From Hibiscus mutabilis (Eukaryota; Streptophyta; Magnoliopsida; Malvales; Malvaceae): 64,000 nt of DNA. Under the pieces are notes generated by a model. That model did not search any database. It saw only the letters and a program-made list of their open reading frames with translations, and was not told the origin of the DNA. The DNA is taken from assembly GCA_019671005.1 (NCBI GenBank), contig CM033752.1, positions 12,958,001-13,022,000 of the forward strand, in the 5' to 3' direction. How positions within the stretch are numbered: the stretch's first letter is position 1; each line of letters begins with the position of its first letter. Positions 21,440 through 32,060 of this stretch are shown here, in pieces. Both the position numbers and the translations under genes were made by a program.

Positions 21440-22343
21440 TGATTCGTCCAAAAGCTTTGATTAAAATATGATACGCTCCAACTCTTCAATTGATGTTGTT
21501 GAGAGAAGCTTGATTATTCCCGACCGTGAATGCAAGTAAGCCTTGTTTCTCTGAATGCTTTACAAATAGAAGAAAATGGATTAAAGAAATGATAGAAATA
21601 AGGTGCAGAAGTAGGGATGCATGGTGTAAGAAAGAATGAATGAAAGGGAAAAGGTTAGGTGAATATATTGATATAAAAGTTGTGTTACAAATGCAAAATG
21701 AACTCATATTTATAGGAATTGAAAGGGCATGGCCGAAAAGGCCTTTATCCATTCGGCAAAGGGTAAAATCCCTTCATAAAGGCATGTATGTATGAATGGT
21801 TACAATGGCATAGCCGAATAGTTAAGGAAATGGTTCATTTGGTGCCAAAACATGGAAAGGCATGTGTCTTTCCCTCCATGGTTGAATGGGTGGCTTGGTG
21901 ATCCTTCATGGTAGCTAGCTATGTGACTTGTAGCTAGCTAGTGTCACTCCAACTCAGTTTTAGCTAGCTACACTCCAGTGGTCAACTATAAAGTCCTCAG
22001 CTCATCTCTAGCTAGTTTCCACTCTTTTAGCTGAGCTACACGCCTAAGCTAAGTTCCTTATCCTTCAGCTCCCTTAAGCTAGGTTCAGCTCCCATTCAGC
22101 TCCTTTAGCTATCCTTTCAGCTACTATCTTTGTGCATTGAGCTCCTTTAAGCTAGGTGAGCTATCATTCCTTGTCCTTGAGCTAGTATGAGCTGCCATAG
22201 CTTGCATTCTTTGTTTTCGAGCTGCCATAGCTTGCCTAATCATCCCTTGTACCTATATGAATCATGAAAGTAACCAAATTAGCTATGAAAGAGCTAAAAA
22301 TGTGATGAATACACGCTACACGCCTAAGATGAATATGTAAGTA
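21440..22343 (-). repeat. right copy of the AGCT-rich LTR (5' LTR, minus)
   Basis: 21780-22343 is the second copy of the 19050-19617 repeat, again packed with AGCT. 21440-21780 continues the LTR toward a TATA-like box and a CTTGATT..TTCTCTGAATGC leader. The exact lower edge is uncertain; TATGATACGCTCC near 21470 may be a decayed primer site on the minus strand. Confidence 0.5.
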
Positions 22344-22345
22344 AT

Positions 22346-22599
22346 AGGAAAACATAAGTAAAGGACGTGTAACATAGCATATGCATGATTTAGCTAAGTA
22401 TAAAGATGTGGTTCATAGGTTATGCATGAATATCATATAATAAGCAGATGAATGATAACATATGATAATTCAGGCATTTATAACACTATATAATGCATAA
22501 ATAAGTAAATAAAAGATAAATTAAGAAAAAAATCCCTTAGAATCAGTCTTGATGTCCATCAATGGTGTGAACAAGTCGTGGAGAAAGTTGGCACTGATT
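22346..22599. other. no gene seen
   Basis: AT-rich spacer between the minus-strand element and the pol gene of the Reina-like host element; it probably contains the right junction of the former. No motif was recognised. Confidence 0.4.
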
Positions 22600-24781
22600 A
22601 GGATTGCATCACTTCTTGTGCTTCTGTACAAGGAAAATTTTCTGAACACTAACAAATGTGATGCAACATTGCCTTCTTATATTATTTCTCTTTTGTAGGA
22701 TTTTGAAGATGTTTTACCCGACGATATTCTAGGAGGTTTACCACCTATTCATGGCATAGAACATCAAATCGATTTTGTGCCTAGTGCTATATTACCTAAT
22801 TGACCAGCATATAGGAGTAACCCCGAGGAGACAAAAGATTTACAACGACAAGTGTACGAATTAATGGAAAAAAGGCTATATTCGAGAGAGCTTAAGCCCG
22901 TGTGCCATTCCTGTGTTGTTGGTACCTAGGAAAAATGGGTCATGGCGCATGTGTGTGGATTGTCAAGCAATCAATCAGATCACAATAAAATATCGACATC
23001 CTATACCATGCCTAGATGATATGTTGGATGAATTGAGTGGTTCTAGTGTGTTTTCAAAGATCAAGCTTAAAAGCAGATATCAACAAATCAAGATGAGAGA
23101 AGGTGATGAATAGAAGAAAGTATTCAATACCAAACAAGGTTTGTATGAGTAGACTGTGATGCCTTTTGATTTAACAAATGCACCTAACACATTTATAAGA
23201 TTGATGAATCATGTCTTACGACATTATATTGGTAAGTTTTGCGTTGTTTATTTTGACAACATTCTCATGTACAATTATTCTTTGAAGGACCATGAAATAC
23301 ATCTCAAGTTTGTTTTGAATACACTTCGAAAGGAGAAATTGTATGCTAACTTAAAAAATGTGTTTTCTATACAAACAAACTTGTATTTCTAGGATTTGTA
23401 GTGAGTTTCGAAGGCTTGGAGGTTAATCACGAGAAGGTAAAAGCAATTGAAGAGTGGTCGACGCCTACAAGCATTAGCTAGGTAAGGAGCTTTTATGGAT
23501 TGGCCAGTTTCTATCAGAGGTTCATTCTTAATTTTAGTACCATTGCTACTCCTTTAACTATCGTGATTAAAAAGAATGCAAGTTTCTTTTAGATTATTGA
23601 GCAAGAACATGCTTTTAATCAGATTAAGGAGTGCTTAATGAAGGCACCATTGCTTTCCTTATCGAACTTTGATAAGACATTCGAGATTGAGTGTGATGCT
23701 TCAGGTATATGAATTGGTGCTATTTTATCACAAGAGGGAAAACCAGTTGCATATTTTAGCGAGAAACTAAATGGAGCAACCTTGAACTACCCAACATACG
23801 ACAAGGAAATGTATGCTTTGATTAGGGCCTTAGAAAAATGGCAACATTACCTATGGTCGAAGGAATTTTTTGTGCATACAGACCATGAGACATTGAAACA
23901 CATCAAGGGGAAGCACAAACTCAACAAAAGACATGCCAAATGGGTGGAGTTCCTTGAGTTATTCCCATACGTCATCAAGTACAAGAAGGGAAAAGAGAAC
24001 ATTGTTGTTGATGCCTTATCTCGGAGGTATATTCTTCTTAATTCTCTTGAATCTAAACTGATTATATTTGCATTTCTTAAAAAGCTCTATGCTATTGATC
24101 TTGATTTTGAGAGGTCTTTAAATCATGTGAGAAAGGTGCGTTTGACAAGTTTTACAGGCACGATGGGTTCTTATTCAAGGAAAGGAAACTTTGCAACCCT
24201 CAAAGTAGTGTGTGTGAGGTCTTAGTGGAGGAAGCCCATAACGGGGGGCTTATGGGACATTTCTGAGTTAACAAGATGTTAAAATCCTATAAGAGCATTT
24301 TTTTGGCTAAAAATAAAAGGGATATGGAACGAATTTGTGAGCAATGCATCACTTGCAAATGGGCAAAATCAAGATTTCAACCTCAAGGGTTGTACATGCC
24401 ATTACAAATCTCTAAAGAGCCATGGGTTGACATTTCCATAGACTTTGTTTTAGGACTTCCTAGAACAAAGAATGAAAGAGATTCCATTTTTGTGGTTGTT
24501 GATAGGTTTTCAAAAATGGCACACTTTATTCCATGTCATAAAACTGATTATGCTTCCAATATTGCTAATCTATTTTTCGGGGAGATTGTGCATTTACATG
24601 GACTTTTGAGGAAAATCGTTTTAGATCGAGATACAAAGTTTTTGAGTCATTTCTGAAGGTCTTTATGGAGAAAGATTGGGACAAAGTTATTGTTCTCTAC
24701 AACTTTTCATCATCAAATTGATGGCCAAATCGAAGTGGTAAATTGATACTTTCAACTTTGTTGTGGTCTTTGATTAGCAAG
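22600..24781 (+). pseudogene. Reina-like pol: RT, RNase H and integrase (first half)
   Basis: Linker and RT start at SLLVLLYKENFL and FEDVLPDDILGGLPPIHGIE (about 22600-22760). RT motifs include PRKNGSWRMCVDCQAINQI, MPFDLTNAPNTF and the active-site box VVYFDNIL (23247-23270), where the family has YxDD, so the second catalytic Asp is Asn. RNase H gives FEIECDASGI, YPTYDKEMYAL and FVHTDHETLKHI, ending at VVDALSRR. Integrase gives CEQCITCKWAKS (zinc part), DISIDFVLGLPRT and VLDRDTKF. Stops include TGA for Arg near 22802 and TAG for Trp near 23115 and 23150. The frame is cut at 24781 by a solo LTR and resumes at 48340. Confidence 0.85.
24777..24781 (+). repeat. target-site duplication GCAAG (left)
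   Basis: GCAAG precedes the TGTAACCCCC start of solo LTR C and recurs at 48335-48339 after its GGGAGTTACA end. Rejoining gives LISKNPKSWEESLPHVDFAY in one frame. Confidence 0.85.
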
Positions 24782-25214
24782 TGTAACCCCCTTGACCCGG
24801 TCTAGCCAAAAGACTAAACTGAGCGAGCTAGATTAGGGTATACTAAAATAAACCCTGAAAAGATTACAACTAAAACGGTCCATTTTTTATTTTATCTTAC
24901 CTAAATGTATTATTAGATCCTAAGGTGTTCTTACGAGTCATGGTTAAAATTACAACTCAATCGAGCGTCATTTTGACATCCAATTGCTCAAATTTAGCTT
25001 ACAAGGACTAAAACGTAATTTCCCAAATCTACAAGGGTTTCATAAAATTAAATTGCCAATCCTTAATTAGTCATGTTACATGCCTTCATATTAAATCTCA
25101 ACCCAAAATAATCATTCATTCACATTTAATTGCACATTTAAGAAACATGGACCAAAAAACAAAGATTCCAAACTACATATGCTATTATAACATAATTAAC
25201 GGTTAGCACACCGA

Positions 25215-25415
25215 TATGGGTACTTAGCGTATCGAAATGACACAAATAGATAAATACGTACTGATACGGTCCCTAGGCGTATCGGTACGAGTTTGTATAT
25301 TTTGAAAATCCAAATTCCAGTAGCTAGACATCGTATCGATACGGTAACCAGTGTACTAAAACGAACAATGTTTCAACACTATGCATAGCGATATGGTTAC
25401 CAGGTGTATCGGTAC
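25215..25415. repeat. palindrome cluster C
   Basis: Exact GTAYCGRTAC at 25279-25288, 25333-25342 and 25406-25415, with near matches GTACTGATAC (25259-25268) and GTATCGAAAT (25229). Confidence 0.85.
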
Positions 25416-26462
25416 GCCTAGTCTCTTTTAAAAATTTTGAGCCTGGAAAGATCCCCACATACCAAAACTTGAGGGCCTGTACTTGTATGGGGTGACCTGA
25501 ATTGACCTCTAGGTCCAACATATGACACTTTGGCTCAATCAAACACTATCCATTCATCCTTTAATCATCATATGACATCATAAACATCCAATCATCAAAC
25601 ATAGCAACATAGATTGGGGCTATACTAAGCATGGCATTCTCAAGCAATCACCTAAGATCATGATTTCTACCCAAGCATGCTTAATGCCTCTCAGCCCCTC
25701 AAAACCAAATGTAAAATCATCATATCAACCCAAAACATCAATCCAACCTATTACAATGGGGAGTAACTCAAAATACATCTCCTAAAAACAACCCGATCAC
25801 ATTGCCTTCTTATTACTACTTAACGTCTATTAAAGCATACTTTGTAATGAAATGTTTCTTGGATCCTTCCTTGCTCATGTGCCATCTGAGAAAGCTATTT
25901 CTCTGCATTGACGAGGAAAAGAGAGCGTAAGCTATAATCTTAGTGAGGGAGGGTATCGCTAAAACAATCATCAACGCAATTAAAATCATTTCTATCAAAA
26001 CACATGTATTTGTCTCATGGCAAAACATCTCATGCTTTTCACAACATCTCAAATATGCACATTTAAATCATTTTCAACACATGTATCATGGATTGAATCT
26101 CTACCTCAAATTAAGCTTCACACCACAACACCTTTATAACGAGCTTAAGGAGTAACAGATGTATAAATCTCATTATGCAAATATAATCCATTTCACATGA
26201 TACATTATCTCATATATTGGCTTTCAAGTGACTCAAAACCAGTAACCTTTCATTCCACAAAACTTATCGGATACACGAATTTCTCAAGTGGTTCCAAAAA
26301 TCACTTCACATACATACCTCAACCAAAGTAACGACACACTTGCCCACCTCAATGGTTCAAATCGGAGTAACGACACACTTGCCCACCTCTACGGTTTGGA
26401 TGTATAATCCACCAGCGGGAGAAAATGGAACATTTACCTACCTCAATCACTGTGGTTCACAT

Positions 26463-28448
26463 TGTAATATCTCAATTTTTGTCTAGTGACCAAAATGTAA
26501 AATTTAAAAGTTTTGTGGCTAAAGTATAAACTTTGGAAAAGTTTAGGGACCAAATTGTAATTTTCAAAAGTTATGTATTTTAACCCATAAATGAATAGTT
26601 TACCACCAAGAATGATGTTTTCTTGTTATCTGAATTTTTCGTACGGAGTTTGTATTAATGGCTATAAAGCGGTGAAGTTTAAAAAATATTTAGATAATCA
26701 GATCGAATCGAATATTCAGGATATTTTGAAGGATGATAGGGTAAGGTTAAAATGTAATTTCCATGTCTTAAAATGGTAAGATTTATTTTGGGCCCTTGGA
26801 TTTAGATAAAATTTCCATGCTAAATCCTAGCCATTGGATCAAGGGATAAGATTGGAATTTAAGTATGTTTTAAGGGCAAAATTTAAGTGATGGAAGGTCA
26901 GGAAACAGAATACCAGTCTACTCTAAAATTCAGCAATGGAATTCAAGTTTAAAAATTCGTCATAAATTGTACAAGTTGAATTTGAGCTATTAGTTTATGT
27001 GGTTGAACATCTTATCGAATCTAGTTTCTGTCAAAACAAATGGAATCGAATTCCGAGTTGTAGATTATTTTATATAAATATTTCTTTGAAGATAGCGTAG
27101 ACTGACAAATTATAAAATGAGTACCTTATTGGTGATACTAATTTGTGCATGTAAGGGATGAATGTGAAGCATTCAAGTAAACCCGAGAAATAAAAAAATC
27201 AATCGATAAGGCAAAGGATCAAGTTTGGAGTTCTCTTAATTTATTCAATTTAGTTTGGGATAAGAAGTGCCAAGGTGAGTGCAATTGCATACATATTATG
27301 GCACATTGATGTTTTATACATCATTGGGATGGCTTGTGATGAGCCTACCCAAATTTTATTGTCATTATATTTATGTCATGGAGCATATGATTGACATATT
27401 TTAAATATGTCAAAAGTTGAATATAAATACATGGATCACTAGTTATATATGATGGTATATTATGAATGTTATTTCCGGTATGAACTGCCCAATGTTAAAT
27501 TATGTTGATATACATTGCCATGGATGAAATAAATATGGAATATATGCCCAAGTATGTCATTGAGGGACATGGTATAGTTGGTATACCATAGAGTCTAGCA
27601 GCACGCTGCATACTCGGTTTAGCACTATAGTGTATATAAAGGACACTTAGCGCATATGGTGGGCAAGACCTTATGTGTATTAGCACTTCGATGCATATTT
27701 GACTTGTGTACCCAGGGTCCTCAAAGGCTTATATTTGGGCTATGGTTTATTGGTTAAAAAAATAAACAGGTGAATAAGCTTATGAGCTTTTGAAATAAAT
27801 GGCAAGTATATTGGTAAGAAATTTATATCCGGTTTATATTATGTTAATATATGATTAACATGATGGTAATACATATCTAGTGATCATGATGCATTTATGT
27901 ATATATGACATATTATGACAAATGGACAAGCATGAAAGTCTTATGACATTGGCATGTAGTAAATCATTACTAATGCAATGTGAAAGTTGATGCATTGGCA
28001 TATATCATGTTATATAAACGCCTTCATGAAGTCGAATAAGGTTAAATAATTGTTATTAACTTCGTTTATTGCCTCACTAAGTTCGTACTTAGCGTGTGTT
28101 GATTGTGCACACGTAGGTGGTTCGAATCATTGGACGAAGCGAAGAGTTGTATCAAGTACAGAAATTTTCATCAAGCTGCCATAGTAATGACATCCTACTT
28201 GAGGTTTTTAATTTATTTTAGTGGCATGTATAAATGGGATTAATTTGTCCATTTTACTTCCACGTTCGATATTTTTGAACAGTCTAATTTATTTTTTTAA
28301 AAGTAAAAGAGCTCCAATTTTGTGTATTAGTCAATATAAATATTTTCAAAGGTTTTAAATTTATGAAATTTTTGAATAAAAATCATGTTATTTTTCTGTG
28401 ACATCTCTGATTCATATTCGTAATCGAATACGAGAATGATGTGTTATA
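26463..28448 (+). repeat. 5' LTR of element X (internally deleted)
   Basis: Starts TGTAATATCTC and ends GATGTGTTATA (decayed GAGGTGTTACA). Compared with the 3' LTR it lacks about 0.8-0.9 kb after GGGCAAAATT near 26890. The stem-loop box CCTCACTAAG...CTTAGCGTG is at 28072-28096. Confidence 0.8.
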
Positions 28449-28453
28449 TTTAT

Positions 28454-28464
28454 TGGTATCGAGC
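28454..28464 (+). other. primer binding site of X (tRNA-iMet)
   Basis: TGGTATCGAGC lies six bases after the LTR and lacks one A relative to TGGTATCAGAGC, which is intact in copy Y at 40170-40181. Confidence 0.8.
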
Positions 28465-28614
28465 AACAGTTTAGTCGGTTCGGATCCAAACCGAGCTTGT
28501 TGTCGTTAGTAAGTGTATACATGCACTAGGATGTCATAATTACTATTTGGATGCTTGACTAACTTGATGCAATCGCTTATTGAATTGATTGAATAAAGTT
28601 ATAGATGTCCGAAG

Positions 28615-28665
28615 TTGAGAAATTGCGGAGTGATCTAACAGTTGAGCAAGAATGAGGGCTATAAA
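28615..28665 (+). pseudogene. gag start remnant of X
   Basis: ATG then MSEVEKLRSDLTVEQE and a TGA. The acidic/charged start suits a gypsy Gag N-terminus, but nothing recognisable follows, so gag is essentially deleted. Confidence 0.4.
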
Positions 28666-29308
28666 CGTAGTAACAAGGTTAATCATTAATCATTTTTCGC
28701 TCAATGTATGTTAAAGTGTTGGTGAAGTTGGAAATGCCTAATTAAACCAAGGTTTATTATTTCGAGCCATGGATATGATTTTAGAGGAAATTCAACCCCA
28801 AGTTCCTTAGACTTTCATTGCTAGAGAGCTGGGAAGTCTTGAAGTGTGAGACTTCAGGTAGGGTATTAATAGAAAACGAATGTTGCTAGACTATTGATGA
28901 AAAAAGAGAGGTACAAAAAGCGCTTTGTTGTGATGATCAAGGAAAGCTCGATGTGATAGTAACTTATCTCTTGGGACATAGCACAAGAGTAAGTTAAATC
29001 TGTAAGAATTACTCCATAGTAATTCAAAGAAATTGAATTTTAGTAAGCTTAATGGAATTGCTTCTTATGAATTTTTGCTTGAAACGAATAGTTCTGAAAG
29101 GAACTAGAAGGTTTGGATATTGTAATGATGAGGGAAAATTAGATTTTTCTGATCAATGTGGTTGATAGTAGTATTTTTTTAAAACTGCTATCACAAGGAT
29201 AAAAAGGATGTAAGAACTTTCTAGCTTATGTTGTGAACATATAAGTACTCAAAGGTGAACTTGGAAAGTATCTCAACTATTAATGAATAATAGGATGTGT
29301 TTTCTCAG

Positions 29309-32023
29309 GAATTGCTAGGGTTACCATTTGATCGTGAAGTGAAATTCAGGATTGAGGTTTTCTCTAGCATTGAACTTATACCACAAGTACTGTACAAAAT
29401 ATCTCTTACAGAGATAAGAGAGTTAAAGGTTTAGTTACATTAAATATGGGATTGAGTTTTTATATGACCTAGTATATCACCTTGGGGAGCTCCAATCCTG
29501 TTTGTGAAAAAGAAAGATGGATCAATGAGGTTATGTGTGGATTATCGTCAACTTAATAAAGTGACGGTAAAGAATAAATATCCTCTGCCAAGGATTAATG
29601 ATCTCTTTGATCAACTTAAAGGAGCAACAATGTTTTCTAAAATTGATCTTCGATCGGGATATCATCAGTTGAAGATCAAAGAAGCAGATATACCAAAGAT
29701 AGCTTTCAAAACTAGATACGGGCATTATGAGTTTGTAGTAATGCCTTTTAGACTTACAAATGCACCAGCAGCTTTTATGGATCTAATGAATTGGGTATTT
29801 CAGCCATATTTAGACCAATTTGTGGTGGTATTCATAGATGACATATTGGTTTATTCTAAAACCAAAGAGGATCATGATACTCACCTCTGAGTAGTTCATT
29901 AGATCCTCCGAGAAAAGAAATTATATGCAAAGCTGTCAAAGTGTGAAATTTTGGTTGTCTGAAGTAGTTTTCCTTGGACATATAGTTTTAGCATAAGGGA
30001 TTCGAGTTGATACTAAAAAGGTGCAAGCAATCCTAGAATGGAAAATTCCTCAAAATATCTCTGGGGTGAGAAGTTTCTTGGGATTAGCTGGTTATTATCG
30101 GCGGTTCGTGAAAGAATTTTCAATGATTGCTGCTCCAATAACTAAGCTATTAAGAAAGGACGTGCCATTTGTTTGGACAAATAAATGTCAAGAAAGCTTT
30201 GACAAATTAAAGATGATATTAACAAAAGCTCATATTTTGGTACAACCAGAATCTGGGAAGGATTTTATAATATATAGTGATGCATCCCATAATGGTTTGG
30301 GGTGTGTATTGATACAAGAAGGGAAGATTGTAGCATATGCTTCTCGAAAACTCAAAACTCATGAAAAAAATTATCCTATCCATGATTTAGAGTTGGTTAC
30401 ATTAGTGTTTGCTTTAAAGATTTGGCGTCACTATTTATGTGGTGAAAAGTGCTACATCTTCACGTATCATAAAAGTTTGAAATATTTGTTATCCCAAAAG
30501 GAGCTTAATTTGAGGCAAAGAAGGTAGATAAAATTGATAAAGGACTATGATGTAATTATTAATTATCATCAGGGGGAGGCTAATGTAGCAGTAGACGCAC
30601 TTAGTCGGAAAACATTTTTTGGTTTGAGAGCATTGAATGCTCAGTTGAAATTACAGGAAAACGGTACAATAGTGGTTGAACTTCAAATTAAGTCTACCTT
30701 GATAGGAAGAATTAAAGAGTTACAAGGAAATGATGAGAAATGCTTGGAAAAGAAGAAGCAAGTTGAACGTGCGAATCTAAAGACTTTGAAATAAAATCAA
30801 ATGGTTGCTTATACTACAAGGGATGTGTATACATTCCTAAAGATGAGGAACTAAAGAAAGAAATACTTTCGGAGGCACATTACAGTCCTTTAACTATAAA
30901 TCCAGTAGGCAACAAAATGTATCAAGATATAAATATTCGATTTTGGTGGCTTGACATGAAACGAGCTATCACCGAGTTCGTTACTAAATGTTTAACTTGC
31001 CAACAAGTAAAGGCATAACATCAAGTTCCATCAGGATTACTTCAACCAATTTCAATTCCACAATAGAAGTAGGAAAAGGTTACTATGGATTTTGTAATAG
31101 GCTTACCACTGACGCCAAGTAAGAAGGATTCGATTTGGGTGATTGTGGATCGATTGACTAAAACAGCACATTTCATACTAGTTCGAACATACTACTCCTT
31201 GAATAAGTTAGTGAAGTTATATATTAAGGAAATTGTTAGATTACATGGTGTTCCTATGTCTATTATATCCGATAGAGATCTAAAGTTCACTTCAAGGTTT
31301 TGGAGTGCATTACATGAAGCATTGGGAACTCGAGTACACTTTCGTACTGCTTTCCATCCTCAAACGGATGGACAATCAGAAAAGACTATTCAAATACTCA
31401 AAGATATGCTCAGAGCGTGTATAATTAATTTTGCAAGCTCATGGGAAAATATTTTCCATTAGCTGAGTTTGCTTATAACAATAGTTACCAATCAAGTTTA
31501 AAGATGGCACATTATGAGGCATTATATAGAAGAAGATGTCGAACGCCATTGAATTGGTTTGAACTAAAGGATCGAAAAATCATTGGACCATATCTTGTTC
31601 AAGAAATGGAGGACAAGGTAAAGATAATTCAAGACAATCTCAAGGCCGCTTCTGACAAACAAAAGTCGTACTCAGATCTTAAAAGAAAAGATATTGAGTT
31701 TAGAGTTGGTCCGGTGGCTTATCAACTAGCCTTACCTCCGAAAATGGACAAGATTCACAATGTATTTCATGTATCGATGCTCAAGAATATTGGTAAGATC
31801 CTTTACATGTTATTACCCCAGAGGAAATAGAGATTCAACCAAATTTGACTTACGAGGAAGAACTGGCAAAGAATCTGGCACATGGAGTCAAAGAACTAAG
31901 GAATAAAATGATCCTGTTTGTTAAAGTTCTTTGGCAAGATCATAAAGTCGAGGAAACAACTTGGGAAAGACAAGAAATTATGAGAAAGCAGTTTTCTCAC
32001 CTTTTTGAACGAGGCATGTGTTG
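29309..32023 (+). pseudogene. Tekay/Del-like pol of X: RT, RNase H, integrase, chromodomain
   Basis: LLGLPFDREVKFRIEVF (about 29310) precedes RT: SPWGAPILFVKKKDGSMRLC, YPLPRINDLFDQLKGATMFS, MPFRLTNAPAAFM and an intact VVFIDDILVYS box (29826-29858). RNase H: IIYSDASHNGLGCVLIQEG, HDLELVTLVFALKIWRHYL, and TYHKSLKYLL where TDH is usual; it ends VAVDALSRK. Integrase: CLTCQQVK, TMDFVIGLPLTPSKKDSIWV, IISDRDLKF, then LAEFAYNNSYQSS. Near the end NVFHVSMLKN is followed in another frame by a chromodomain-like KVLWQDHKVEETTWERQEIM (about 31923-31982). Stops such as TGA for Arg at 29888-29890 and TAG for Trp near 30525 break the frame. Confidence 0.9.
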
Positions 32024-32043
32024 AAAATTCGAGGACGAATTTT

Positions 32044-32060
32044 CTTAAGGGGGGGAGAAT
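32044..32060 (+). other. polypurine tract of X
   Basis: CTTAAGGGGGGGAGAAT directly precedes the TGTAATATCC start of the 3' LTR, the expected plus-strand priming site. Y carries the same tract with one G fewer (43760-43775). Confidence 0.85.

Larger units (their letters stand above)
19046..22345 (-). mobile_element. minus-strand gypsy relic with protease and AGCT-rich LTRs
   Basis: Two direct copies, about 19050-19617 and 21780-22343, bracket a minus-strand protease region (20823-20266). In minus orientation the right copy would be the 5' LTR, extending down to about 21440 with TATA-like CCTATAAATATG near 21708-21719. The left copy would be the 3' LTR cut at 19046. No RT, integrase or gag is present, so it is a deleted or non-autonomous copy. 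Confidence 0.55.
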
